Source: Pelomyxa schiedti (lineage: Eukaryota > Evosea > Pelobiontida > Pelomyxidae). From it: DNA of 53,920 nucleotides. Below the pieces are notes generated by a model. The model saw only the letters and a list, made by a program, of their open reading frames with translations, was not told the origin of the DNA and did no database searches. Where the stretch lies: the NCBI GenBank assembly GCA_020536535.1, contig JAHLWZ010000898.1, positions 1 through 53,920 on the forward strand, in the 5' to 3' direction. Both the position numbers and the translations under genes were made by a program. Below are positions 32,922 through 43,608 of the stretch, one piece after another; position 1 is the stretch's first letter; every line of letters begins with the position of its first letter.

Positions 32922-35900
32922 ATGCAAGGCAGCGGAATTGCCGGTTCAACCGGTGTCGGTTGCAACGTATGCGTGCGGCTTGTGGTAGTTGCCTGCGTAT
33001 GTGCCGTTTCGTTGTTGGGCAGACTCGAAGCGAGTGGGCTCGGGTTACGCGAATCCCAGGCCGCCAACGGGACTGTGTACGAGGGCGGCGCCAGGTTCGT
33101 GGTGTACACGAGCACGCTGGTGAGGATGGAGTACAGCAGTTCGGGATTATGGGAGGATTCGACCACTCTCAATGTCATTAATAGGGCTTCGGATTTCACT
33201 GATTTCACAACCTCTGTGAGCCTTTTACATTTTTTTTTCTTTTTATTTGTTTTTTTTTAGTGTATCTTATTTGGGATAAGGTTGTTAGTGGATGGAGGCA
33301 GATAAAGACTTCCAATATCGTGGTTTACTATCAAGTTGGTAGTGGTGCGTTCTCTTCAACCAATCTGAAGGTATGATTCCAGTACTAAACTTGGGGTGAA
33401 ACTGAAACAACGGGAAGGTTCTCCTGGTTCCAAGTAAAACAGTCGTGTACCCATTCAAAGCTCAAGCAGCCAACAATTTGAAGGGCTGGGTGAGGAGCCT
33501 TGATGGTGCCAATGGTGCAGTCAGCCTTAATGACGGAATTTTCACCACAAATGGTTGGTATCTGCTTGACGACACTGATACAGGTTGTTCTCTCATACAT
33601 TTTTGGCTTTCTAAATCAGAGCAGCTGTTAGGCAAGGTGACTGGATGGTTACGAGAGCTGAGAGAAATCAGCAGAGCAGCAGAGGTGTCTACGATACCAC
33701 TACATTGGTCCAGTATTGGAATGAAGGTAGAACGGATAGCCTTCTCTGTGGAACAAATGACTGTTACAGCGGAAATCCCGATTACACAATGGTATATATC
33801 TTTGTCAATATCTGAGCTTTCTTGGTAGCAACAATTGAAGGTAAGAGTGGAGGGCTATCAACCTAATTCATACGAAAAAACTGCTGTACAACTCTTTGAT
33901 TACTGGGATTCTACTCTCATTGATAACTATGCTACCACTCTCAGCACTCCTCCTAGTGGTTACACCCCTGCGTGGTAATAGATAAAAGTCCTGAACAGCA
34001 TTGGAACCTGCTATTAATATAAATTCAGGTTCTCCAATGGCTATGTATTATCTGCACCACAAACAGATATTACTCATAGTATTTCTGTATGGTGGAGTGA
34101 GACACGTCAGGTCAACCCTTTTACCAATTTTGAAGCTGAACTGCTTTCAGGATTTCCTTACTGTCGGCTCCGACGAAGGGATAAGTTACGCTGAAAGTAA
34201 CGGATACATACTGGCGTTTGATGACATTGGATGGATTTACACTTCCCCACCAGCCAAACAGTATCAAGACACGTACTTCTTTGGCTATGAAAATAACTTC
34301 AAGACTGCTTTAACTGATTTCATGCTGATTACTGGTCTCCCCCCAATGCTTCCACGCGCGGTCTTTGGGATTTGGTACAGCAAGGTAGGATTTCCTCTAT
34401 TTTACACAACTTAGCCTTGAAGTACTATGCTTATACTGACGACGACTACCGAAACGATTTAATCCCTATGTTTCGGGTACCAAGTTACTAAAAATCTGTA
34501 TTCTAATCAACAAAAAAGTCTGAAAAAGTGCCCCTGGATGTTTTATCAATTGACACTGATTGGAAAAGTCCCAACACATGGGATGGTTGGGAATGGAATT
34601 CTGCATTATTCCCAGATCCGGATGACTTCATTTCATGGGCGGACTCTGAGGGATTGGTGTTAAACTTAAATGTGCATCCCAGGTACTTTCATCTAAAGAG
34701 CTTGGTAGCCTTAAAGGAAAATCAGTATTGTCACCGATGATCCTAAATACTCTGAATGCAGTGCTATAACAGGAGATACCCTCAAGACAGACACTGATGG
34801 TAAAAAGTGCTTCGATTGGTCAATATACAATCACACTGAAGCCTTTTTCTGGCTCATGCAACCATTTGAACAGGAAGGAATCCGGTTTTGGTATGGGAAA
34901 CGTTCCTGCGAAATTCACATAAATAATACACCTTAGGTGGAATGATTGGTGTTGTGAGTGTCAAGGAGTCTCAAACATGGCCGGTCTTCCTGCAGATTGT
35001 TGGCTTAATTTCCTCTATAAATATGACGTGGATCAGGTACATAGAGTTTTCTAAGATTTCCGAGGTTTTTTTTATTCCCACAGAAAGGACTACGTGGGTT
35101 CAGTATGTCACGAATTGGAGCCGCTCTCGGCAGTTCATTTGCACCTGGTGGTGCTTGGTCTGAGCACCGCTCCTCTATGCACTTCACTGGTAAATGTTTT
35201 CAAAGTGTGATTTCGAAATGACCCCTCTAGGTGATACTTATGACACCTGGGACATGCTTTCTTTTGAGGCTTACGTGACCCCTCGTGAATCTGCAATTGG
35301 TGTTCCTTATGTTACTCACGATATCGGAAGCCATTTAGGAACTCATTTAGCTGATGATTTGTACCTCAGATGGGTTCAACTGGGTTCATTCCAGGTAAAA
35401 CTTTGCTGAGACCAACCATTAACTTCTCCGAAAGCCTATTTTCCGCCTGCATTCACAACCGGAAGGAGAGAGGTTGCCCTGGGAATATCCTCCAGTTCAA
35501 ACCCAGGCTGAGGACATGATGAGGCTCCGCCATTCCCTACTTCCCTATACATACACAACAGCTTGGCAGGTGTGTCTCTATTTTCGAAGTTCTTACTCAC
35601 AGTATGGCAGGCAGCAACCACGGGGCTCCCAATGAATAGGCCTTTGTTCCTTGAATACCCAGGATACACTGCCGCTTACTCCTATTCCCATGAGTTTATG
35701 TTTGGAGATTCACTTCTTGTTGCTCCAGTCTTGACCTCAGGAATGGATGAAGTCTCAACCGAGCTGTGGTTACCTCCAGGAGTTTGGTTCAACTGGTTTG
35801 ATTCTAGTTGCACTCCAATGACAGGACCAGCAGTAGTCACTGTTGTTTCCACCTTAGATGACATGCCACTCTTTGCGCGAAAAGGATGCATCATTCCAAT

Positions 35901-36348
35901 GGAATCATACAGTGACTGGGACCCGCTTCCCGCCAACGTCGACCCCCTTGTGCTCCGCATATTTTCCGGTGAGAATTCCACCTTTACCATGTACGAAGAC
36001 GGCGGTGATGGCCAAGAATGGCAGACCGGTGCCTATTCAACGACATTCCTACAATGGACAGAGCAATCCCCGGGCGTGATTCGCAGCGGAGGCTCCGGAA
36101 CCCTGGCGATCAATTCCAGACAAGGAACCTATGGCGGAGCCAGTCAATCCCGGGCCTATCAGATCACGGTTGCCCCAGTGGCTTCCTCTGGGCCCCTCTC
36201 TGTCCAGTGTAATGGGAAACAACTGCCATGTGTGGACCCAGATTCCACTGATGAGGGCTGGTGGTACGACACAACAAATCTTTCTACTAATGTGAGGCTC
36301 AATTCGCTGAGTGTTTCAGCAGCAGTCAGTGTTACATTTACTTTCTAA
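32922..36348 (+). CDS. Secreted GH31-family alpha-glycosidase
   Basis: A signal sequence (VCVRLVVVACVCAVSLLG) precedes an N-terminal beta-sandwich region (ARFVVYTSTLVRMEY) and NLKGWVRSLDG / NGWYLLDDTD (33470-33580), typical of GH31. The TIM barrel shows FDDIGWIY, YQDTYFFGYENNFKTAL, FGIWYSK (34370), LSIDTDW (34545), FWWNDWC (about 34895-34955, site of the usual catalytic Asp nucleophile), HFTGDTYDTWDML (35185-35255, acid/base Asp), HDIGSHLG and RWVQLGSFQ. The C-terminal part carries RPLFLEYP, FMFGDSLLVAPV, VWFNWFD and PLFARKG, all standard GH31 signatures, ending at TAA 36346-36348. About a dozen introns must be spliced. Expected role: hydrolysis of alpha-glucosides or alpha-xylosides in the lysosome or outside the cell. 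Exact substrate cannot be told; the CCEC following WWNDW is not typical of classic alpha-glucosidases. Confidence 0.9.
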
Positions 36349-36436
36349 TAGCATTTCGCAGCCAAATTAAATCAAAATGCATTTGTTGTAGGCAAAGAAA
36401 CCGTTTTTTTAAAAAAAAATCCATAGGAGCCTAACA

Positions 36437-36825
36437 TACTGTTGTTGAAGGTGATTTACTTATATACTGAGGCGAGCGAGGCTGCTGAAATCGGGACAGG
36501 CAGAAGAGTACTCTGTGGTGGCTGTTGTGGTTCTGCTGCTGGTTCTTGCCTATTAACACAAACTGCATAAAGTGAGAGAATGCATATCTTGGATTCGCTG
36601 TGCTTGAAATCGAAATCTCGCGGTTGGTGACTTGGGGGTGGTTGTTGTTGGGGTTGGTTGGGGTTGAAGGTTGAAGTTGAATGATTTACTTATAAACTGA
36701 ACATGTTGTTGAAGATGATTTACTTATCTTCTGAGGCGAGCGAGGCTGCTGAAATCGGGGCAGGCAGAAGAGTACTCTGTGGCGGCTGTTGTGGTTCTGC
36801 TGCTGGTTCTTGCCTATTAACTCGT
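36437..36825. repeat. Direct repeat of about 118 bp, two copies
   Basis: Copy 1 (36437-36554) and copy 2 (36708-36821) share GTTGTTGAAG, TGATTTACTTAT, then GAGGCGAGCGAGGCTGCTGA and on to CTTGCCTATTAAC with only a few substitutions. On the minus strand both encode the same peptide (RQEPAAEPQQPPQSTLLP and ISAASLAS) followed by a stop. This suggests a duplicated 3' coding end of a gene rather than plain intergenic repeat. The body of that gene is not evident. Confidence 0.65.
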
Positions 36826-37139
36826 GGTCAAAACGAAAAGAAAAACAGGGTTGTTGTAGTGTTGTGGCGACTGTAGTACAAGAAAACCGACCTGTATTGA
36901 CTTTTTACGAGGGTTTTGTAATTGGGAAGATCCCAGAGAGGAGATCCTGGTCTCACTAACCTCCGTGACGAATTTGATTTCGAGTTGATAGCAAAAATCG
37001 GGGAAACCATTTGTTTTCCGCGGCTTTCCGTTCCGATTCGCCACAGCGCTGTAGGAATAAATGCAGATGTCCTATAGCTGGGGAAGCCAGAATTGACATG
37101 TTGTTCATCATTCCCTCTATTGGAGCACATTGGGTGTTA
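36826..37139. other. Probable non-coding or decayed sequence
   Basis: Between the direct repeat and the Fe-SOD relic. Minus-strand frames here are open for short distances (for example 36817-37044), but none shows a domain or a convincing splice chain. It may contain the lost 3' part of the SOD gene. Confidence 0.3.
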
Positions 37140-37475
37140 GGCATGCTCCCAGACATCAATCACATGTCACGATGGGGCGGCCAGCTCCTACAACTATGGG
37201 GGTTAAGAAGAATGCACGCACATTATAACAGTAGTACGGGAGTTGGTATACCTTAAGAGGGTTATCGGCATCATGATAGTATGTGACAATTTCCAGCTTG
37301 CCCATTGAGCACCAACCAGCACTTCCAAAGTGTCCGAGTGCAGTCTCAGAGAACTTTATCTTGAACTCGGCGAAGGAGCCAAAGTCTCGGGCTTGTAGTG
37401 AGTCAGGTCATTCAACTTTGTGGCATAGCCCAAACTAAGAAAGTGAGACTACAGTGGAGACACAGTGACAGGCAT
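37140..37475 (-). pseudogene. Fe-superoxide dismutase relic
   Basis: On the minus strand, ATG 37475 opens MPVTVSPL, followed after an intron by GYATKLNDLTHYKPETL, like the N-terminus of Fe-SODs. That segment runs straight into ARDFGSFAEFKIKF, SETALGHFGSAGW and KLEIVTYYHDADNPL from the C-terminal domain, so roughly 90 middle residues with the first His ligands are missing. The join carries a shared GAGACTTTGG, readable in both frames. After a further intron the metal-ligand motif VTCD-VWEHA is broken by a 4-base TGAT duplication (37155-37158). Active Fe-SOD disproportionates superoxide; this copy cannot encode it. A working copy elsewhere in the genome is likely but unseen. Confidence 0.72.
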
Positions 37476-37962
37476 TGTTGCGAGAGGAAATGATTGTTGT
37501 AGAGAAGATTCTCGCTGTCGCTTTGTTGGTTTGTTTTTTATTTTATTTTTATTTTATGTTGGGAATGTAATTAATTAAAGAACATCTTTAATACCCTAAT
37601 TCACACATTTGTCTTTGAGGAGCTTTTTTCTGGTGGAAATGAAAAGACAAGAGGTGGCACAAAACCTCACAGTCAAGAACACATGGCCACTGTCTCCTCG
37701 CCTACTACATAGCATGTTTGAAGAAACAATTGCCTGCCAAGATGGCTTCCACGATTTCGGGTGTGAGTGTGTTTGCCGCGTTATCTGAGATTGATGGCCT
37801 GTGTTGATATTAGGCTTCTTTCTTCTGTGTTGTTGTTCTGATGAGTTCAATCAAAAACACAACGGTTTCGGTTGGTATCGTCAGCGGGAGTGCGACACAC
37901 AACAACAAAACAACTGCAACAGGTGACCATAAAAGAAGAATGGGAGCAAGAGAGAAATTACC
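37476..37962. other. AT-rich intergenic region upstream of SOD relic
   Basis: Contains a TTTTATTTTATTTT run (37530-37557) and short open frames on both strands. No domain, RNA gene or repeat is recognisable. Confidence 0.35.
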
Positions 37963-38365
37963 ATGGAATTCCAACAGAATGGAAATGCCTCACAAGCACA
38001 GCCCCAGCCCCGAGATATTTCTCCACTCGTGTGCCTCAACTCCGTCACCGCAATGCCCACATGTTGGAATGGAGTCCCGGCAAAATTAGGCCGATTCCCC
38101 ATCACAAGCAATCTGCAATCACGCTACATGATGACCACAACGATGAGTGCCCACCACCACCAACCAAATCCCCAGTTCCCAAAGTCACCGCAAATCTCCC
38201 TCCACGCGCAACAGAGTGTGATGTGCAACAACCACAACCAGCCAATGGTGTAATCACACATGCGACCACCGCGAACGATCTCACTACGATGCACGTCACT
38301 TGACTGGGGGTGCGTCACAACAGCGACAACTGCACGTTGTGCAGATCTCGGCAAATCACATCTAG
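37963..38365 (+). CDS. Small Gln/Asn/His/Pro-rich protein, tentative
   Basis: The ATG at 37963 is in a good eukaryotic start context (ACCATGG). It opens a frame rich in Gln, Asn, Pro and His (MEFQQNGNASQAQPQPRD, SAHHHQPNPQF). An 81-nt GT-AG intron (from 38251) joins RQLHVVQISANHI and TAG 38363-38365 in phase. An overlapping frame from 37872 is also open, so the choice is uncertain. No domain recognised; composition suggests a disordered protein. Confidence 0.35.
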
Positions 38366-38651
38366 ATCCATTGCCCCTGGTTTCCCTTTAAAATAAAAAA
38401 AAAGGCAGCGTAACCACTTAAACATAAATCACAAAAAAAAAAACAACCAAAGTTGCAGGTGACAACTATGACCAGAGATCTACCACGAAACCGCAATACT
38501 AAAGCCCAACCAACCTTAACAGCGTGTGTTTGTTCTTCCCTGTTTGCTTTTTTCTTTCCCCCCTATCGCCACACCCACCTCCTTAAGAATTTGCCCTTTC
38601 GTGTAAAATGCTTTTCTCCTAAATACAAAAAAATCGCCTCGATGTTGTGTT

Positions 38652-40045
38652 GTGTGGCTGCTGGCCTTGGGGGAAAGACGTGTGGGGTGTATTTTGTACA
38701 AAGGGGGTAGGTACCTCACACGGGCAGTTGCCCCAGCGACCGCCATTACGGTACGCCGTAACCCCTGCGCGCGCGCATGTGCAGGTGGCCCAACTGCCGC
38801 ACGAGAAACAACCCTGCAATGCAGTGGGTGTAGTCAATTCGTTGACCGAGCAGTTACGCGCAGCCGGGATCGACCCCGCAAGACGACGTCCAGGGAGCCG
38901 CCACCCGCCCAGGCAGAGAGAACGGCCTAGCAGCAGCTACCGAATTGTGGGATTATAGACCGAGTGGGCGAGTACGTCAGCGCCGCCCGCGGGCGAGATT
39001 GATACCGCTGAGGCTTGCTCTTCGATGCTCGTTGTTGCCCGCGGCACTGCGAATTCTGAGCGGTGTCATCCCCCACAAGAAGCCCTACAACCAGTGGCCG
39101 TTGGAATTACCCCGTGCGGCGCTCCAACCTGGGCGAAGTGCTCCTCCAATCTCCCGTCTACTGCAGCACCACCCATCACCTCATTCATGATCACTGGGTC
39201 TCACTTCAACAAACATCATTCCCAAGGGTTTACGGCAACAACTGTGACTACTCTAGTCAAGTTGTTGTCCCTTTGCTCAACGTCATTCCCCATTTGTAGT
39301 CTCCACGTTACCTCATTTTTTGCCACTACAACCCCAAGTTGGGTTCATCAGGAGGGCCAAATTGTTTCCAAACGAGAGGCAAGTACTGCTCACTAAGTCC
39401 AACACCGTGCCGACGAAACAGAACGACATGGGGTCATTTATAACAACAGAACAGCGTACCTCAAAGAGTGGGTGGTTTGGGAGCAAGCATTTGGGGAGCA
39501 GAGCAGTTTGGGAGCATCTGGGTGGTGCAGGCATCATTTTTGGGGATAGTGGGGTGAGAAATTGACTCCTGAGGTTCATTCTCAATGGGAAGAAGCAAGG
39601 GAGGAGATGTTGGCCTTATGTGCACTGTTTGGGAACCAACTTAACCCAACTATACACTATTGGTGTGAGCATTCTTGGTGGGATGCTGTGCTGTATGGTC
39701 CTCCTAGTATTTTGAAACAAGAGGTGGGGCTATATGAAAGTGCAGAACAGCTGAATGAGTCCCAGATGTGTGGCATTTATGAAACGGAAACAGACCCGGC
39801 CGCTGAGGGCCGTTGTAAGTATTCCATGTTACGATGTGTGGGACATCAATGACACGAAGCCACTGAGAACAGTGTGTTTTTCTGGATCAACGTTTTCGTT
39901 TCTGGAGGGTGGCCTTCTGTTCCAGCTCGGTCACTGCAACAACGACATTCACGTGCGTGAAGAGTCCTCTGGGGCTTATATCATGACCCTCAAACTGTTT
40001 GGTTGCATGTGCATGCTAGCTCAGCATTTCTCTGTCGAATCCTAA
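38652..40045 (+). CDS. Unrecognised spliced gene, exon chain incomplete
   Basis: A GC-rich 5' part (38700-38930) includes a possible zinc-binding pair (CARAC then LQCSGC). A convincing exon at about 39090-39297 reads VLLQSPVYCSTTHHL and YGNNCDYSSQVVVPLL. Then come GVIYNNRTAYLKEW (about 39440) and a long exon from about 39547 (LTPEVHSQWEEAREEM, IHYWCEHSWWDAVLYG). A 60-nt intron (from 39813) joins FQLGHCNNDIHV and a terminal FGCMCMLAQHF, stopping at 40043-40045. Globular, Cys/Trp-containing exons suggest a real protein. I do not recognise it. An in-frame TAG near 39547 could mark an unseen intron or a broken gene. Confidence 0.4.
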
Positions 40046-40179
40046 AGCCTCAAAGGGCCCACTTCGTTTGCCATACTCATGATCAAGTTGAAAAAGAAAT
40101 ACTTACTTTTGGTCCAAACGTCGACCCGAAAAGTTGAAGTCAAGTCAATTAGGCTAAACAAAATAAAACCCCCTCAACG

Positions 40180-41300
40180 ATGGCCAGCTACGAGACAGGC
40201 ATGACGGACATCAGGCGGTCGCAGCCGAGCTGCTCCGCCACCCACGACCGGCTGACCGTCCCCGCCGCGGACGACTCGCTGCCCCTGCCGTTTGTGTTGC
40301 ACCTGCCGCGGGGTAGCGCGAGCGCGACTACGGGCACGAGGGCAAGGAGCGAGGAGGGGAGCGCACCTTTGCTGGTCTTTTTACATGTACTGCCCCGACC
40401 AGATGGGGAGTGGCTGGGTGGGTGGGCTTTGGAAGGCCCGCAACTAACCAGTGAATGTTTTTTTTTTTTTTTTAAAAGGGAGGCGGGGAGGCTGGGACTG
40501 ACTTGTACAATATACTTCCGAGTAAGTTGTTTCGCTCGTGGGGATATGTATCTCTTGGATAAGAGTAACCAAAAAAAAAAAAATAGATCACTCTGGAGGG
40601 ATGGGGACTCCAACCAGAATGGCGGAAAATGGGGATCCTTTGGTAGCAGGAGTGTTTATTTTGACCCCTCAGTGCCCTCATAGCTGGGGGGAACATGGAA
40701 GCAAAGTTATCACTCTTATTGACTGGGTGGTATTTAATCGCTGCATTGTTAAAGTATTTCTAACTCTAGTTAGATTGCTCACTATCCCGTATCACCAAAA
40801 AGGGTGTATTTGACGGGCATATCACTTGGGGGATATGGTACTTGGAAAATTGGTTTGTCATAGTTGCCTCGTTCAATACATAGAATCCAAACCAAACATT
40901 CAGGATCAGAGTTCCACACCAGATTCGCTGCAATTGCACCAATGTGTGGTGGTGGTAAACCCGAAGTGGCAAACAACTTGAAACGTACCCCGGTGTGATT
41001 TAGCCACATCATGCATCAATTTCTTATGAAACCCTAGGTGTACTGTGCGCATGGTGTCAACGACGAAGTCATCGCCATTTCCGGCTCTGACACGGTTTAT
41101 CTTTTCTTCAATTTCCCAGTTCTCACAATGCAATTCAGATAATACGGAAACTGAAAGAATTGGGCAACACTGATATAATCTACAACAGAATTGAGGATGC
41201 ACCTTGCCCACATCTTACTATGTTTGAGGGTCATGACCCTTGGACACAGACATATTCAAACCCTGCTTTTTGGAGTTGGCTTCTAGAAAAGTCTTTGTAA
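40180..41300 (+). CDS. Esterase-like alpha/beta hydrolase (LpqC/feruloyl-esterase type)
   Basis: Exon 1 (GC-rich) ends PLLVFLH. A 109-nt intron with a poly-T run joins it to GGGEAGTDLYNILP, forming the oxyanion-hole H-G-G motif. Subsequent exons give FILTPQCPHSWGE, the nucleophile elbow GISLGGYGTW (Ser near 40824), RFAAIAPMCGGG, VYCAHGVNDEVI (acid Asp) and, near the end, EGHDPWTQTYSNP with the catalytic His, then WLLEKSL and TAA 41298-41300. The order and spacing match single-domain polyhydroxybutyrate depolymerase / feruloyl esterase-like hydrolases. The substrate cannot be told. No signal peptide is seen, so it is probably cytosolic. It converges with the tocopherol-cyclase-like gene, 54 bp away. 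Confidence 0.83.
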
Positions 41301-41354
41301 GGATAAATGCTGTTGTATGATAGTTTGAAAAAAGAAATGCTCTTTTCTTTAAAC

Positions 41355-43014
41355 CTAGAACTTCTTGACGAGCCAGTCCATGTCCCCTTCAAACTCGGCA
41401 GCTGCTTTTCCTGAGCAGGAAAGTGTGGCTTTGCTGTTGTGGTTGCATGGCGAAGATACAGTGAGGGTCAGATTGGCTGCAAGGTCCTCCCACACATATT
41501 TTTGCATTCTGCCTCCCTTTGGGCCATATCTGAATGGAAAAGCATTAAGGAATAGAGATCGTTTATCATAGAGGCATACAGCATGACTCCTTGAGATTTC
41601 CGGAGTTCAGCATGTATAGACACAGAAGAGTCCCCAACATCAAAAGTGGCGGATCTGGATAGAGTGAATATCAAACGGTATTGAACGTAGGGGTGGTACG
41701 ATAATGACAAATCATGTATATGCAGGAAACTTCGCAAGTGGTGTGTTGCAAAGTGATGGGAATTTCCGCATTCATCTACAAAGGAGGAAAGGAAGCCCGG
41801 TAATGAATAGCCAAAAATGGGAACTCTTGCTGCCGAGAGCATAAACTGTTATTTTAATTTGTTTGTTCATTTTTCATGTATTTTGAAAGCATACCGAAAC
41901 TCCAGTATTGTCTTTAAAGTTGTTACACTGCATCCAAATCCATGACTTGATTGTATCAACAACGTACAATTGCAATGTTCTTAACATACAGTTGGGAACT
42001 GAGTACCCCAGTCTTTCTCAATATAACCTCGTGCCCCCGAATAATCAATATCGGTTGGTCCGCTGCTTGGACTGTCAAAAGTGAGAGTCCCGGAAACATC
42101 ATGGTCCATGCTCATTATGCCATGAAAGCATTCCAAAAAGGGCAAGTACCTGGGTAATGTCAAACATCATCCTACACGATAAGGATACCCAAGTAGTCCC
42201 ATGGCTCCAGGCTCAAAATGAGTAACGTGCCATGGGGATAACTTCCCAAGATTAAGGGTCCCTTTGATATCCAAACTAGCATCATCTGTAGCCTGTGGAG
42301 TGGTGGATTGTGTTCGTGTGCAACTGAATTTTAGGGAATATTAGGCGCACAAGCTGGAAGGAGGAGTTTTACCTTGGGTGAAAGATCTAGTGTAATGTGG
42401 CTGTGTGTGAAAGAACTGGATCCTACTTTCACCCCCCAACCAAGCTCATCCTCTGTAAACTCGAACGAGGACTGGTCAAACCTGTGGAGTGTGGAAGGGA
42501 GAAAAAAAAAGAGAAGTGATGGACACTTTTACCTATAGTAATGGCTCGAACCATTGAAAATTGTGAAAATAAAGGCATGGGAAAGTTCCTCATTAGGTCC
42601 ACCAAAAAAAACGCCTGGTACAATAACAAAACTCTGACTGGCATCACCACCCTCCTTGGCAAATTTATAATACCTTGTGTTGTGTCAATATGAGTATAAG
42701 TACAAGAACCTCCCTCAACTCCCATAAGGCCAAAACGTCGGCGTTCATACCAACCCTCAAAAAACAACCGCGAGCCGACGCCGACGCCCTCGCCCACGCC
42801 CTCGCCTACTACACAGCCGCCGGCGCCTTCGCAATCACCGCAACTTTGGGGGCCGTGGTACCACTCTGGGTGATGGGACATGTGCCACCACCTTGGGGCC
42901 ATGCCCACGTCGGCCCCCAACAGGGCTGCTACTACCGCCACAACTGCTGTTGCCGTCGCCACAGCACAAAACGCTCCACACACGCACATGGGACAATAAA
43001 AAAATTCCGGAAAT
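41355..43014 (-). CDS. Tocopherol-cyclase-like protein
   Basis: The N-terminus has a hydrophobic stretch (AVATATAVVAVVAALLGA), possibly a signal anchor; the start could be 43014 or 42990. After SHHPEWYHG comes RLFFEGW, joined across a 78-nt intron to YYKFAKEGG, then FVIVPGVFFGG, HAFIFTIFNG and SHYYRFD. Later exons read PWHVTHFEPGAMGLLGY, LPFLECFHGIMSMDHD, DYSGARGYIEKDWG (42030-42090), SWIWMQCNNF, ARVPIFGYSLPG and a C-terminal EFEGDMDWLVKKF before TAG 41355-41357. FEGWYYK, the MECxHGxxSMDH-like block and GRGYIEKDWG are hallmarks of the tocopherol cyclase family (PF14249), which also has members in non-photosynthetic organisms. The true reaction here is unknown; the fold is a lipocalin-like pair of barrels. 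Confidence 0.82.
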
Positions 43015-43073
43015 GAATGAATTGGTTTGAACCACACGAACCCCCCCCCCGTACTTCTGCAGAAAAAAGTAAG

Positions 43074-43522
43074 ATGGCAGCGGCGCATCTTGGAAACACC
43101 ACCGCGACGATGGTTGTTAACCACAAGTTTGCAAACGGCACAACGTTGTACACAGGGCGTCTCGTCAACAACAGACGTGACGGCAGGGGCACCTGCAAGT
43201 GGTCAAACGGCGACACCTTCGACGGGGAGTGGAAAGACGACACGATGCACGGCCGAGGCTTGTTCACGTGGCTCAACAACGGGGACACGCACGATGGGGA
43301 GTACAACAACGGCAGGAGGGACGGGTGGGGTGTATACCATCAGGCCGGTGGGTCGTGGTACGAGGGGCTGTACAGGGACGACACGCGGAAGAGGGGATCG
43401 TGGCACGACAAGGCCGACGTCTATGAAGGCGAGTGGGCGTGGAATCAAACAGCAAGGGCGAATGAGATGCAAGGGTGGGGTGTGCAAAGGAGGAGGCAGG
43501 TGGAACATGTAGCCACAGCAGC

Positions 43523-43608
<86 letters not shown>

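Noticed and set aside
33240-33420. Apparent frameshifts in the GH31 gene
   Set aside because: Longer introns ending at GGGATAAG and CGGGAAG restore phase, so the gene need not be broken.
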